Part shown: in pieces, positions 41,539-50,626 of the stretch | Position numbering within the stretch: position 1 is the first letter of the stretch | Layout of the letters: each line of letters begins with the position of its first letter | Assembly: GCA_002471845.1 (NCBI GenBank) | Contig: DKQT01000009.1 | Coordinates: 1-57,623 of the forward strand | Source: Fidelibacterota bacterium UBA7301 | GTDB taxonomy: Bacteria; Fidelibacterota; Marinisomatia; Marinisomatales; TCS55 | DNA length: 57,623 bases | Direction: 5' to 3' | Notes under the pieces: model-generated | Seen by the model: the letters and a program-made list of their open reading frames with translations, nothing else | Databases searched by the model: none | What the model was told of the DNA's origin: nothing | Position numbers and translations under genes: made by a program

Positions 41539-42378
41539 ATGGTAAAAATAAAATTTGAAGATTTATTAGGTACCGGTGCGCATTTTGGGCATGTGACCCG
41601 TAAATGGAACCCGAATTATAAACCGTTCATCTTGATGGAAAAAAATGGGGTCCATATCATTAACCTGGAGGAAACAATCCGTCATTTGGAAAGGGCCCTT
41701 GATTTCATCCGTGCTAAATCAAAAAAGAATGGTGAGTTCCTTTTTGTGGGTACCAAGAAGCAGGCCAAGGATATTGTCCAGCAGGAAGCGGACCGTTGTT
41801 CCATGTTTTATGTTGTAGAACGGTGGTTAGGCGGAACACTTACCAATTTTTCGACCATCAAAAAAAGTATTAAAAGACTGCATCTTTTGGAAAAAGAGGG
41901 CTCTCGGATTTACGAGAATCAGACCAAAAAAGAAATCCAGATGCTTAACCGTGAGCGGATTAAACTTTCTGACCAGCACCGGGGTATTAAGGATATGCGC
42001 CGTCTTCCCAGTGCCGTTATCGTTGTGGATGCAAACCTGGAAAGTACCGCTATAAAAGAAGCAAACCGCTTGGGTATTCCCATCATCGCTATCGTGGATT
42101 CAAACACGGATCCCACTAACATTGATTATCCAATTCCTGCAAATGATGATTCGATTCGTACGATTCAACTCATCGTTTCGGTCATTTCTGATACAATCAT
42201 AGATTCGACCGGTAAAGGGGATAAAAAACCTAAAAAAGAATCAGATGAGGCGAATGTTCAGGTGAGTGAATCTGCTGAAGAAACACAGCAGAATGCAGCA
42301 GAAAATGAGTCACCAGAAAAAGTGATTGAAGAAGAAAAAATTGAAGTACCTGTAGAGGAGGCTGAAGAAGTTAAATGA
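41539..42378 (+). CDS. rpsB: 30S ribosomal protein S2
   Basis: 279-aa uS2. Core: EDLLGTGAHFGHVTRKWNPNYKPFI, FVGTKKQAKDIVQQEADR, ERWLGGTLTNFSTIKKSI, DQHRGIKDMRRLPSAVIVVDANLESTAIKEANRLGIPIIAIVDSNTDP. After about residue 230 there is a 45-residue acidic, low-complexity tail (Glu/Ser/Val rich), longer than in E. coli S2 (241 aa). Overlaps tsf by 4 nt. Confidence 0.97.
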   Translation: MVKIKFEDLLGTGAHFGHVTRKWNPNYKPFILMEKNGVHIINLEETIRHLERALDFIRAKSKKNGEFLFVGTKKQAKDIVQQEADRCSMFYVVERWLGGTLTNFSTIKKSIKRLHLLEKEGSRIYENQTKKEIQMLNRERIKLSDQHRGIKDMRRLPSAVIVVDANLESTAIKEANRLGIPIIAIVDSNTDPTNIDYPIPANDDSIRTIQLIVSVISDTIIDSTGKGDKKPKKESDEANVQVSESAEETQQNAAENESPEKVIEEEKIEVPVEEAEEVK

Positions 42379-42992
42379 GCATTGATGCTAAAATTGTAAA
42401 AGCACTACGTGACAAAACAGGTGCAGGAATGATGGATTGTAAAAAAGCCCTTTTGGAAACGGACGGCAACTTGGAAAAGGCCGTAGACTACTTACGCAAA
42501 TCCGGGATTACTAAAGCAGAAAAGAAGGGTGAAAGAACTGCCAAGGAAGGATTGATTTTTTCATACATCCACCACGGCGGCCGTTTGGGTGTTCTGGTTG
42601 AAATGAACTGTGAAACTGATTTTGTTGCCAAAACAGAAGGATATTCTGACTTGGCCCATAATCTTGCGATGCAAATTGCAGCCACTAATCCCCTTGCTAT
42701 TCGTCGTGAGGATATTGACCAAACCATCCTCGACCGTGAGAAGGAAATTTATACAGATCAAGCCAAAGATTCGGGGAAACCTGAAAACATTATTGAAAAG
42801 ATTGTTGAAGGCCGGATTGAAAAATTCTATGCAGAGTCCTGTCTGCTCGAACAGTCGTTCATTAAAGATCCAGAAAGAAAGGTTAGTGATCTTGTAACCG
42901 AAGCAATTGCAACTTTGGGTGAAAACATTGTTGTGAATCGCTTTACCCGTTACGCCATCGGCGAAGCATCCCTTAACGGACAACCCCGGTAA
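42375..42992 (+). CDS. tsf: Elongation factor Ts, short form
   Basis: Nucleotide exchange factor for EF-Tu. N-terminal UBA-like domain with KALRDKTGAGMMDCKKALLETDGNLEKAVDYLRKSG, then a single core domain with GVLVEMNCETDFVAKTEGYSDLAHNLAMQIAA. 205 aa, close to the Thermus-type short EF-Ts (196 aa) rather than the 283-aa E. coli form, i.e. one core subdomain is reduced. Co-translated with rpsB (ATGA). Confidence 0.96.
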   Translation: MSIDAKIVKALRDKTGAGMMDCKKALLETDGNLEKAVDYLRKSGITKAEKKGERTAKEGLIFSYIHHGGRLGVLVEMNCETDFVAKTEGYSDLAHNLAMQIAATNPLAIRREDIDQTILDREKEIYTDQAKDSGKPENIIEKIVEGRIEKFYAESCLLEQSFIKDPERKVSDLVTEAIATLGENIVVNRFTRYAIGEASLNGQPR

Positions 42993-42997
42993 TTTAT

Positions 42998-43714
42998 ATG
43001 TCGAGTCCTGTTTACAGGCGCATCCTTCTCAAGTTAAGCGGGGAGGTTCTTGCCGGTGAGCAGGGATTTGGTATTGATCCTGCTAAGGCGTCCCAACTCG
43101 CCAACGAAATCAAATCCATCCATAAAATGGGCGTCGGTATCGGCCTCATTATCGGCGCTGGAAATATCTTCCGCGGTATGCAGGCGGCCAGCAAAGGGAT
43201 GGACCGTGTTACCGGTGATTACCTCGGTATGCTGGCTACAATTATGAATGCTATCAGCGTCCAGGATGCGTTGGAAAATGTGGATGTAGAAACCCGAACC
43301 CTTTCGGCTATAACCGTTTCCCAAATCTCTGAACCCTATATTCGCCGCCGCGCCTTGCGCCATTTAGAAAAAGGACGCGTGGTGATTGTTGCAGGCGGAA
43401 CAGGGAATCCTTATTTCACCACGGATACAGCGGCTGCTCTGCGAGCGACAGAATTGAAAGCTGAGGTCCTGTTAAAAGGGACCAAAGTAGATGGTGTGTA
43501 TGATAAAGACCCGGTATTAAATTCCGATGCTGTCCGATTTGATAATGTATCCTTCTCTGAAGTATTATCAAAAAACCTCCGGGTTATGGATCTGACGGCA
43601 ATTACACTATGTAAGGAAAATGCTTTACCGATTCGTGTGTTTAATATCAATCATGAAGGTGATTTAAGACGGGTCGTTGAAGGTGAAAATATCGGTACAA
43701 TTGTTACGGAATAA
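42998..43714 (+). CDS. pyrH: UMP kinase
   Basis: Phosphorylates UMP to UDP. 238-aa amino-acid-kinase fold: RRILLKLSGEVLAGEQGFGIDP, GIGLIIGAGNIFRG, DYLGMLATIMNAISVQDALE, VIVAGGTGNPYFTTDTAAALRA, VLLKGTKVDGVYDKDP. The tsf-pyrH-frr order is conserved across bacteria. Confidence 0.97.
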   Translation: MSSPVYRRILLKLSGEVLAGEQGFGIDPAKASQLANEIKSIHKMGVGIGLIIGAGNIFRGMQAASKGMDRVTGDYLGMLATIMNAISVQDALENVDVETRTLSAITVSQISEPYIRRRALRHLEKGRVVIVAGGTGNPYFTTDTAAALRATELKAEVLLKGTKVDGVYDKDPVLNSDAVRFDNVSFSEVLSKNLRVMDLTAITLCKENALPIRVFNINHEGDLRRVVEGENIGTIVTE

Positions 43715-43716
43715 AC

Positions 43717-44274
43717 ATGCTGCAGGAAATATACAAGGATGCCACCCACCGAATGGACCAGGCGGTAGAGCATACGCGGATGGAATTGGCCAAGGTGCGT
43801 ACAGGCCGTGCCAACCCGGACCTGCTTAATTCAATCCAAGTTGAATATTATGGTTCAATGATGCCCCTTAACCAGGTATCTACCATTTCAGTACCTGAAC
43901 CGAGGTTGATTACACTTCAGCCTTTCGAAAAAACATTGATTTCGATTATTGAAAAAGCCATCATGAACTCGAACCTGGGTTTAACACCTAGCAATAATGG
44001 CAATTCTGTATTGGTTCCGATTCCGGCCTTATCTGAAGAACGACGGCGGGACTTAATTAAATATGTTCACCAGTTAATTGAAGAGGGCCGTATTGCAGTA
44101 CGCAATGTCCGCCGGGATGCGCTTCATCATATAAAAGAGTTCGGGCAGGAAGAACATATTTCTGAGGATGAGATTCATCGCCGGGAAGGAGAGATACAGA
44201 CTTTGACGGATAAGCATGTGGGGAGCCTCAATGAAATGCAGGACCATAAAGAAAAGGAATTAATGGAATACTAA
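43717..44274 (+). CDS. frr: Ribosome recycling factor
   Basis: 185-aa protein that splits post-termination ribosomes together with EF-G. VRTGRANPDLLNSIQVEYYGSMMPLNQVSTISVPEPRLI, then LIKYVHQLIEEGRIAVRNVRRDALHHIK and the C-terminal helix TDKHVGSLNEMQDHKEKELMEY. Last gene of the ribosomal operon, 24 nt before a strong terminator. Confidence 0.97.
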   Translation: MLQEIYKDATHRMDQAVEHTRMELAKVRTGRANPDLLNSIQVEYYGSMMPLNQVSTISVPEPRLITLQPFEKTLISIIEKAIMNSNLGLTPSNNGNSVLVPIPALSEERRRDLIKYVHQLIEEGRIAVRNVRRDALHHIKEFGQEEHISEDEIHRREGEIQTLTDKHVGSLNEMQDHKEKELMEY

Positions 44275-44298
44275 TTTCTTTATTAGACAAATGTTATA

Positions 44299-44338
44299 AA
44301 AAAAGTCCCCTGCTAGCGCGCTAGCAGGGGACTTTTTT
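44299..44338. terminator. Perfect 40-bp palindromic bidirectional terminator
   Basis: AAAAAAGTCCCCTGCTAGCG followed directly by its exact reverse complement; 20-bp arms with no unpaired spacer, and A/T tracts on both sides. It lies between convergent frr (+) and nrdJ (-), so it gives a G+C-rich hairpin with a U-run in both directions. Confidence 0.9.
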
Positions 44339-44361
44339 GTTTAGGGGGATGAATGGAATGC

Positions 44362-46818
44362 TTATTCACATTTGGAAAAGCCGCATCCTGGACAGGTAAC
44401 ACAACCGCCTTCGTGCATCACGGTGCTGCCGCAATCGGGGCAGGTGGTAATGTTTTTGAAGGTGAAATCAGTCAAATCCTGTTTATGCCGGGTGGCCTCT
44501 TCAGTCGTAGCCATGGTAATTGGTGTTTTCCGGTTATCTTCATTCGTCCCGGTAGTTATATTTTGGCCATCCTGGTTATTCTCACTCATGTAATCGTCCA
44601 GGGCCTTGCCGATGGCATCGGGTGTAGAAAGGATCAGGCGCCCATCTTCCCAGGTGGGGTTCGGTCCGCTGATACCCTTCAATTGCTTAATAATCGCGTT
44701 GGGATCAATCCCGGATCTTAGGGCAAGGGATATGAGGCGGCTGATCGCTTCCGATTGAGCCGCTGCATTGCCGCCGGCTTTTCCGATAGTCGTGAAAACT
44801 TCACATAGGCCATTTTCGTCTTCGTTAATGGTTATGTAAAGTGTGCCTTCACCAGTTCGAATCCGGCGTGTGATTCCTTCCGTCGTATTGGGCCTGATAC
44901 GGGGACGTTTTTCTTCGGTCGGTTTTACACTTTCTGCGAGAGCTTCCACCGGGGATGCTTCAATTTGTTCTTTAGTTTTTACTGTCTCTTTTTTATCCGT
45001 GAGCAGGATACCTTCCCGCGATCCCTCACGGTAAATCGTAATCCCCTTTAGACCTGCCTTGTAAGCGGTCATATAAATATCCGCCACAGTTTCTTTCTTG
45101 ATATCTTCCTGAAGGTTAACCGTGGAGGAAATTGAACTGTCGATATACTTTTGGATCACACCCTGCATTCTTACCCGGAAGTATGGATCAATATCATGGG
45201 CGGTAACGACGTAATCAGGTAAACCATCATCTGTGCCAAATAATTTCTCTATGATGGGATGATAAACCTTGTATTCATTGAATTCCCGTCCAAAGCCGTC
45301 ATTCTTTTTTACACGGCGTTTATAAGAGGTGGCAAAGATGGGTTCAATCCCGGAGGTTACGCGGGCTACAATAGCGCCGCTTCCCGTGGGAGGAACGGTG
45401 AGTACGGTAGAGTTCCGAATCTCGTTTTCGCGAATTTTATCCCTGAGATGGCGCGGTAAATTTTTAACGAATTTACTTTTTCTGTATCCAGCCCAATCAA
45501 AGTTGGGAAAACCGCCCCTCTCTTTGGCCAATTCAATACTGGTATCATAGGCTGTATCCCGGAAGATCTGCATTACCTGGTCAACAGTTTGGAGTGCATC
45601 TTCGCTGTCGTACTTAATGCCCATCCGGACGAGCATATCTCCAAGGCCGAGAATGCCCAGGCCTACACGGCGATCATTTTGTGCATTCTGTTTTTGAGAA
45701 TCCAGGGCATGGCGGTCCAGGTTGTAATCAATCACATTGTCCAGAAATCGAGTCGCTGTGCCTACAGAATCCTTGAATTCGTCAATCTTGAAATTTCCTT
45801 CACTGTCTACGAACCGTTCAAGATTCAATGAACCCAGATTACAACATCCACCGTCAGGCAATGGCTGCTCGGCACATGGATTGGTAGTTATTAATGGACT
45901 GCAATATTCCGCATTGTGGTAATCGGTCATGGTATCCCAGAACAGCAAGCCCGGTTCAGCACTGGCGTGGGCATGGTCAATGATGTTTTCCCACAATTTT
46001 TTAGCATTCACCGTTTTGTATACTTTGTCATCCCATCGGAGATCGAATTCTGTATCATTTTCAACCGCTTCCATGAATTCATGGGTAAGGAGGACGGAAA
46101 TATTGGAATATTTTACCATGTTAATATCACCGGTTTTGATTTCGATGAATTGTTCAATGTCAGGATGATCAATTCGCAGGGTCTGCATGTTGGCGCCGCG
46201 GCGGCCGTGCTGGGCAATTGTATTGGTATTTTCACTGAATAAGTTCATGAATCCCACTGGTCCGCAGGATTCACCACCGGTGCCTTTGATGGCATCACCG
46301 GAAGGGCGCAGGACAGAGAGGTCGTGTCCGCAGCCACCGCCGTATTTATAAGTGCGGGCTTCTTCTTCGATTGTTTTGTAAATCGAATTGATGGAATCAT
46401 CCTCGATACCCACAACATAGCAGTTATTCAAGGTGGTGGTGATGTCTTCACGCCCGGCACCGTGCATTATCCTCCCGCCAGGTGTGAATTTGAAATCTTC
46501 CAGGATGGAATAAAATTCTCTTTCCCAGTATTCTCTCAGTTTTTTGGTCCGCTCTACGGAGGCCAGGGCTTTGGCCTGGCGATGCCATAGTTCGTAAGGG
46601 TGGTTTTCCCAGGAGGCTAAGTATTTATTTTTAAGTACATCAGCACCGAGTGCATCGCCTTCGTAGTATTTTTCAATATGGTAGGGAGTCAGTTCGCCGG
46701 GGGCATCCTGCCCGTCCACTTCTTTAGTTAATTCGCGGACTGTCTTTTCGACAATGGTGTTGATTTCCCCCGAGGTGGTTTTCCCGGCAGGGAAATTGAG
46801 TTCAATCGCTTCAGCCAT
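44362..46818 (-). CDS. nrdJ: Ribonucleotide reductase class II, adenosylcobalamin-dependent
   Basis: Reduces ribonucleotides using a B12-derived thiyl radical; works with or without oxygen. 818 aa. Visible: FTPGGRIMHGAG, TTLNNCYVV (first active-site Cys), GGGCGHDLSVLRPSGD, the catalytic loop NPCAEQPLPDGGCCNLGSLNLER near residue 315, VPPTGSGAIVARVTSGIEPIF, and at the C-terminus a Cys-rich tail CPDCGSTVMHEGGCVTCPGCG that regenerates the active site or binds zinc. No N-terminal ATP-cone is evident. The only minus-strand gene of any size here, convergent with frr. No class I or III RNR is in the window. RBS AAGGAA lies upstream of the ATG. Confidence 0.95.
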   Translation of the reverse strand: MAEAIELNFPAGKTTSGEINTIVEKTVRELTKEVDGQDAPGELTPYHIEKYYEGDALGADVLKNKYLASWENHPYELWHRQAKALASVERTKKLREYWEREFYSILEDFKFTPGGRIMHGAGREDITTTLNNCYVVGIEDDSINSIYKTIEEEARTYKYGGGCGHDLSVLRPSGDAIKGTGGESCGPVGFMNLFSENTNTIAQHGRRGANMQTLRIDHPDIEQFIEIKTGDINMVKYSNISVLLTHEFMEAVENDTEFDLRWDDKVYKTVNAKKLWENIIDHAHASAEPGLLFWDTMTDYHNAEYCSPLITTNPCAEQPLPDGGCCNLGSLNLERFVDSEGNFKIDEFKDSVGTATRFLDNVIDYNLDRHALDSQKQNAQNDRRVGLGILGLGDMLVRMGIKYDSEDALQTVDQVMQIFRDTAYDTSIELAKERGGFPNFDWAGYRKSKFVKNLPRHLRDKIRENEIRNSTVLTVPPTGSGAIVARVTSGIEPIFATSYKRRVKKNDGFGREFNEYKVYHPIIEKLFGTDDGLPDYVVTAHDIDPYFRVRMQGVIQKYIDSSISSTVNLQEDIKKETVADIYMTAYKAGLKGITIYREGSREGILLTDKKETVKTKEQIEASPVEALAESVKPTEEKRPRIRPNTTEGITRRIRTGEGTLYITINEDENGLCEVFTTIGKAGGNAAAQSEAISRLISLALRSGIDPNAIIKQLKGISGPNPTWEDGRLILSTPDAIGKALDDYMSENNQDGQNITTGTNEDNRKTPITMATTEEATRHKQDLTDFTFKNITTCPDCGSTVMHEGGCVTCPGCGFSKCE

Positions 46819-47179
46819 CTACAATGATTCCTTTTTTGGTATGTGGAATATAGTGTTAAAAAACGAGGTTTATTTCAGGCTGACAATCGAAAAAGTGATA
46901 ATCGACTTGGTTGGCGAGCCCAATATATAAATCTTAAAAAAACACTCCAAGAACAAAAGTGAAAAAAATAAATATACTGACGAGAAAAAATTTATTCAAT
47001 AACAGTTATCCACAATTTGTCCACACTTAACCGGAATATTTTAGAAGCTGAATTTTTAGGGCCATCCGGAAATCCAGTTGGTAATCAAACAGTTCACCGA
47101 CGAGAGCGGATATTATTTTAAAAATTTCGGAATGGAAACGCTGGATGGATAAAAAATCTAATTTAAATTCATCTCAGTT
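46819..47179. other. 361-bp AT-rich intergenic region upstream of nrdJ and tRNA-Gly
   Basis: Divergent control region with no ORF of note. It holds two DnaA-box-like sequences at 47006-47025 and long A/T stretches. No cobalamin riboswitch B12-box was seen on the nrdJ side, and no convincing paired NrdR boxes. Confidence 0.6.
47006..47025 (+). promoter_or_regulatory. Two tandem DnaA boxes
   Basis: TTATCCACA (47006-47014, perfect consensus) and TTGTCCACA (47017-47025, one mismatch), same orientation, starting 11 bp apart (one helical turn). They lie about 190 bp upstream of the nrdJ start. E. coli nrdAB carries DnaA boxes in its promoter, so replication-linked control of RNR is a reasonable inference. 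Confidence 0.6.
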
Positions 47180-47251
47180 GCGGGCGTCGTATAATGGTTA
47201 TTACCCAAGCTTCCCAAGCTTGTGACGTGAGTTCGATTCTCATCGCCCGCT
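47180..47251 (+). tRNA. tRNA-Gly (anticodon CCC)
   Basis: Acceptor GCGGGCG pairs with CGCCCGC; anticodon stem CAAGC/GCTTG encloses loop TTCCCAA with anticodon CCC at 47213-47215; T-arm GTGAG-TTCGATT-CTCAT. 72 nt with discriminator U and no encoded CCA. Reads GGG. Confidence 0.93.
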
Positions 47252-47262
47252 CAAAATTTATT

Positions 47263-48510
47263 ATGAAGCGCAAATCCCAATTATTATTTTTAATATTATT
47301 ATTGATTTTTTTCAATTTTTCCTGTGCAATTTTTATCCCTGGTTACAGTGATTATTCTTCAGCGAAAAAATATTTTGAGATTGGCGATTATGATTCCGCC
47401 GTTCACGCCATATCCAGGTCCCTGCGGATTAAGGCGGATAATCAAAAAGGGATCAGGCTTCTCGAGTCAGCATATCCTCATGCCGTCAGACGCCACCAAT
47501 CAAATATTGATCGCTTGAAAACTCTTGAAGATAGTTCAAAATGGCCCGATTTGGTTTATGAATATGAGGTACTTCAGAACTTGGGGAATGAAGTTGAATC
47601 GCTCAAATCTGCGCTTAAAATTCAAATCAATTATCATCTTGCACTGGTAGTCGTAGATTATCGGGTTGAACTGAAAGAGGCCAGGCCACTCGCCGCAGAG
47701 TATCATTATACGCAGGGTTTGAAATACCGTGGAGATAGTTCTAAGAAAAGTCAAAAAAAAGCGGCGATCGATTTTAAACTGGCTCAAAAATTTATACCCA
47801 ACTATAAAAATGCCCAGGCTTTGTATGAAGAAGCGAGAGCGAATGCGACCTTTACACTTTTGATCAGTGTATTTAAGGGTGAAAGAAATATATCCGCCTA
47901 TTTGCGTGATCAAATGATGATACAGCAATCGAATACCTCAAAGGAATTTTTACGGATCATAACACGGGACCAGTTAAATATAATTCTCAGGGAACAAGGG
48001 TTGTTCCAGGCGGGTGTTACAGCCAATAATGATACTGAGATCGGAAAACTCTCCGGAGCGGATCATATTTTAAGCGCAACCATTTTGACGACTTACCGCC
48101 CTGTAGAAAAAATAAAAAATGAAATTTCCCAAGAAAGGGAAGTTACGGTTAGAAAAGAAAGTTATGTGGATTCCGCCGGTGTAAAGAAAACGAAAAATAT
48201 TAAAGGTAAAGTTAAAGCGACCGTAAAACACTTTAAGAAAAGTACTGGGGCGACCCTCAATTTATCATATCAAATTATAGATGTAAACAATGGTGAAATG
48301 ATTTTTAAGGGCTCCTTGAAAAAGACAGAAAATTTCATCCATGAGTGGGCAACTTTTAAAGGGGATAAACGGGCCCTGAGTGATCACTATAAATGGCTGG
48401 CGAATCGTCAGGAAATATTCGCCCCGTCCCGAAGTGATTTATATATGAAAATGGCCCAGGCAATTCCACGCCAATTCCACAATAAAATATATAACCACTA
48501 TTCCAATTAG
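47263..48510 (+). CDS. Lipoprotein with TPR-like helices and CsgG-like domain
   Basis: 415 aa from ATG 47263; the frame is open further upstream but runs into the tRNA-Gly gene. Type II signal MKRKSQLLFLILLLIFFNFSC (acylated Cys near residue 21). Residues 30-200 read as repeated helices (YSSAKKYFEIGDYDSAVHAISRSLRIKADNQKG; AAIDFKLAQKFIPNYKNAQALYEEA), suggestive of TPR. Residues about 215-400 resemble CsgG/LpoB-type folds: EFLRIITRDQLNIILREQGLFQAGVTANNDTEIGKLSGADHILSATI, then NLSYQIIDVNNGEMIFKGS. CsgG is the curli secretion pore, but many relatives are accessory envelope lipoproteins; no other curli genes are here. Function unknown. Confidence 0.68.
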   Translation: MKRKSQLLFLILLLIFFNFSCAIFIPGYSDYSSAKKYFEIGDYDSAVHAISRSLRIKADNQKGIRLLESAYPHAVRRHQSNIDRLKTLEDSSKWPDLVYEYEVLQNLGNEVESLKSALKIQINYHLALVVVDYRVELKEARPLAAEYHYTQGLKYRGDSSKKSQKKAAIDFKLAQKFIPNYKNAQALYEEARANATFTLLISVFKGERNISAYLRDQMMIQQSNTSKEFLRIITRDQLNIILREQGLFQAGVTANNDTEIGKLSGADHILSATILTTYRPVEKIKNEISQEREVTVRKESYVDSAGVKKTKNIKGKVKATVKHFKKSTGATLNLSYQIIDVNNGEMIFKGSLKKTENFIHEWATFKGDKRALSDHYKWLANRQEIFAPSRSDLYMKMAQAIPRQFHNKIYNHYSN

Positions 48511-48527
48511 CTGACCCCAGAAAAGCC

Positions 48528-50513
48528 ATGTTCTATCATTCGCGTCGTTTAAGGTTTGTATTCGGGCTCGTCCTGAAACTCATGGCCGTATTCTTTATTT
48601 TCCGTATCATTTTTGTTCTGGCGTTCATAGACAGCATGATCGGTGGCCTATCTGAATTGATGAATGCTCTTTGGGTTGGTATCCGGTTTGACCTGCGGCT
48701 GGCCGTTCTTATAGTGCTGCCGGTTGGATTGATGTTGCTTATTCCAGTAGTCAACCTATTGCGTCAGCCGATCCTGCAAAAACTGGGTCAGTATTATTTA
48801 AGAGGTGCCCTGGCGGTAGTTGTCTTTGTTTATGGATTTGACTTGGGTAATTACAGTTATCTTGGCCATCGGATCGATATATCCACACTGCGCTTATTAG
48901 AAAACCTCTGGATCGCTCTCGGCATGGCATGGGGGACCTATCCCATAGTGTGGATCACGATTGGTTTGATACTTTGTGTTGCAGGAGTAGTGTGGTGGCT
49001 GCGGCAACCATTTCATTATTTAAATGATAGTTCCCAAGTAGTTCGGTTTCGAGATAAAACTATCGGATTTACTATAGGCGGCATTGTAATCCTATTTTCT
49101 TACTGGGGCACATTCAGTCAATATCGTTTATTATGGAGTGATGCCCACTTCAGTAAAGATCCGTTTATCGTGGCGGCGGCATTGAACCCTGTTTTATACC
49201 TGAATGAAACCCGGTCTTTTGCCCTTGAAGATTTTGATGCAGCTGCTACCCGCGCCCATTACAAGGTGTTGGTGGATGAACTAGGGATTCCAGAACCAAA
49301 ACAATTGACATTCGTCCGTCAAGTAGCTGGCAGGGATTTGGAGCACCCACCAAATATTGTAATCATCTTTTTAGAATCGGTGGGATTCAATCGGATGGCC
49401 CGGGCGGGTAACCCAATGAATGCAACGCCGAATCTGGACAGGATCGCCACCGAGGGGATTTCTTTTGACCGGTTTTACATCCCAATGGTGGGAACAGCCC
49501 GTTCGGTATTCGGGATGGTGACGGGCATTCACGATGTAGCCAGTGTGGAGACAGCTTCCAGCAATCCCCGGATTGTAGACCAATATTCATTAATCAATGC
49601 ATTGACTGATTATGAGAAATATTATATAATGGGAGGGAGTGCCAGTTGGCGCAATGTGCGCAGCCTACTGATAAATAATATACCTGACATAATTATCACA
49701 GAGCAGGAAGACTTGAACTACCCGCGGTTGGATGTGTGGGGCATTTCTGACCATGACCTGTTTAAATCGGCCCATGAAAAATTTAAATTTATGGATAAGG
49801 GAAGGCCGTTTTTCGCTGTGATCCAGACGGCGACCAACCATAGACCCTATTCAATCCCGGGAGGGATTGAAGGATTTGAGGTGTACGATGAAGATGATGA
49901 GAAACTGGCTCGCGCCGGCTTTAACTCAGAGGGACAGTTCCATGCCATGAGGCTGCTGGATCATGCTGTCGGGTCATTCATGGAAATGGCGGAATCATCA
50001 TCCTATTTTGAAAATACTGTATTTCTATTTTTCGGGGACCATGGCACATCTGATCCACGAGCCACCCATATGCCCCCCGCCGATTTTGAATTAAAGCTCC
50101 GGTCTTATCAAGTGCCTTTTATTATTTATGCCCCAGAGAAATTAAAGGTAGGCCTTGTAAGGAATGACGTGGCCCAGTTGGTGGATCTCATGCCAACAGT
50201 ATGTGGTTTGGCAGGAGTCCCTTATGAGAACCGTACGCTTGGCAGAGATCTCTTAAATGGTAAGATTCCATCAGATCCCATAGCATTGATCGTCAATAAA
50301 AAAGTGGCGGAGCACCATATTGCAGTGGTTGGCAAGGATCATTATTTATCGATGAATAAAGACGGGTCAAATGTAAAACTGCATGAATTATGGTCCAATG
50401 AACCATGGGTTGATGTGAAAGAAAAATATCCGGAAATTGCTGACCGATATTCCATGCGTTTGAGAGGAATGTATGAAACTGCACGATATATGCTGTATCA
50501 CAATAAAAAATAA
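48528..50513 (+). CDS. LtaS-like membrane phosphoglycerol transferase / sulfatase family
   Basis: Five N-terminal membrane helices (within residues 10-200) anchor an extracytoplasmic alkaline-phosphatase-type domain. Metal and nucleophile motifs: NIVIIFLESVGFNRM (Glu), MVGTARSVFGMVTG with the likely catalytic Thr near residue 323, QTATNHRPYSIPG and FFGDHGTSDPRATH. 661 aa matches the LTA synthase / OpgB group. In a diderm it may transfer phosphoglycerol or phosphoethanolamine to envelope glycans; the acceptor is unknown. 17 nt after the CsgG-like gene and ended by a terminator. Confidence 0.82.
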   Translation: MFYHSRRLRFVFGLVLKLMAVFFIFRIIFVLAFIDSMIGGLSELMNALWVGIRFDLRLAVLIVLPVGLMLLIPVVNLLRQPILQKLGQYYLRGALAVVVFVYGFDLGNYSYLGHRIDISTLRLLENLWIALGMAWGTYPIVWITIGLILCVAGVVWWLRQPFHYLNDSSQVVRFRDKTIGFTIGGIVILFSYWGTFSQYRLLWSDAHFSKDPFIVAAALNPVLYLNETRSFALEDFDAAATRAHYKVLVDELGIPEPKQLTFVRQVAGRDLEHPPNIVIIFLESVGFNRMARAGNPMNATPNLDRIATEGISFDRFYIPMVGTARSVFGMVTGIHDVASVETASSNPRIVDQYSLINALTDYEKYYIMGGSASWRNVRSLLINNIPDIIITEQEDLNYPRLDVWGISDHDLFKSAHEKFKFMDKGRPFFAVIQTATNHRPYSIPGGIEGFEVYDEDDEKLARAGFNSEGQFHAMRLLDHAVGSFMEMAESSSYFENTVFLFFGDHGTSDPRATHMPPADFELKLRSYQVPFIIYAPEKLKVGLVRNDVAQLVDLMPTVCGLAGVPYENRTLGRDLLNGKIPSDPIALIVNKKVAEHHIAVVGKDHYLSMNKDGSNVKLHELWSNEPWVDVKEKYPEIADRYSMRLRGMYETARYMLYHNKK

Positions 50514-50547
50514 AAATGGGGACGTTGGAGGGAACGCCCCCATTTTC
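50513..50547 (+). terminator. Rho-independent terminator after the LtaS-like gene
   Basis: AAAATGGGG (50513-50521) pairs with CCCCATTTT (50538-50546), with an inner GTT/AAC pairing and a short loop; starts at the stop codon. Confidence 0.85.
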
Positions 50548-50626
50548 TACAAACGACTCATTTCGATAAATATAAAATGAGGCTTATAGCAACTGAACAA
50601 TATTATTAACTTTTTCTTTAATTTGA

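Noticed and set aside
44353..44721. Plus-strand open frame of 122 residues opposite nrdJ
   Set aside because: Lies entirely antisense to the conserved nrdJ C-terminus and overlaps no promoter or RBS of its own.
46841..46934. Possible NrdR boxes upstream of nrdJ (AATATAGTGT half-site at 46841-46856 and an AATATATAAAT stretch at 46919-46934)
   Set aside because: Each matches only about half of the NrdR palindrome and their centres are 78 bp apart, not the roughly 31 bp usual for paired boxes.
46819..47179. Replication origin, suggested by AT-rich DNA next to DnaA boxes
   Set aside because: Only two boxes are present, no dnaA, dnaN, gidA or rpmH is nearby, and boxes upstream of an RNR gene have a simpler regulatory reading.
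46819..47179. Cobalamin riboswitch before B12-dependent nrdJ
   Set aside because: No B12-box-like sequence or matching stems were seen on the minus strand.
47194..47262. Upstream extension of the CsgG-like ORF
   Set aside because: It lies inside the tRNA-Gly gene; the lipoprotein signal starts cleanly at 47263.
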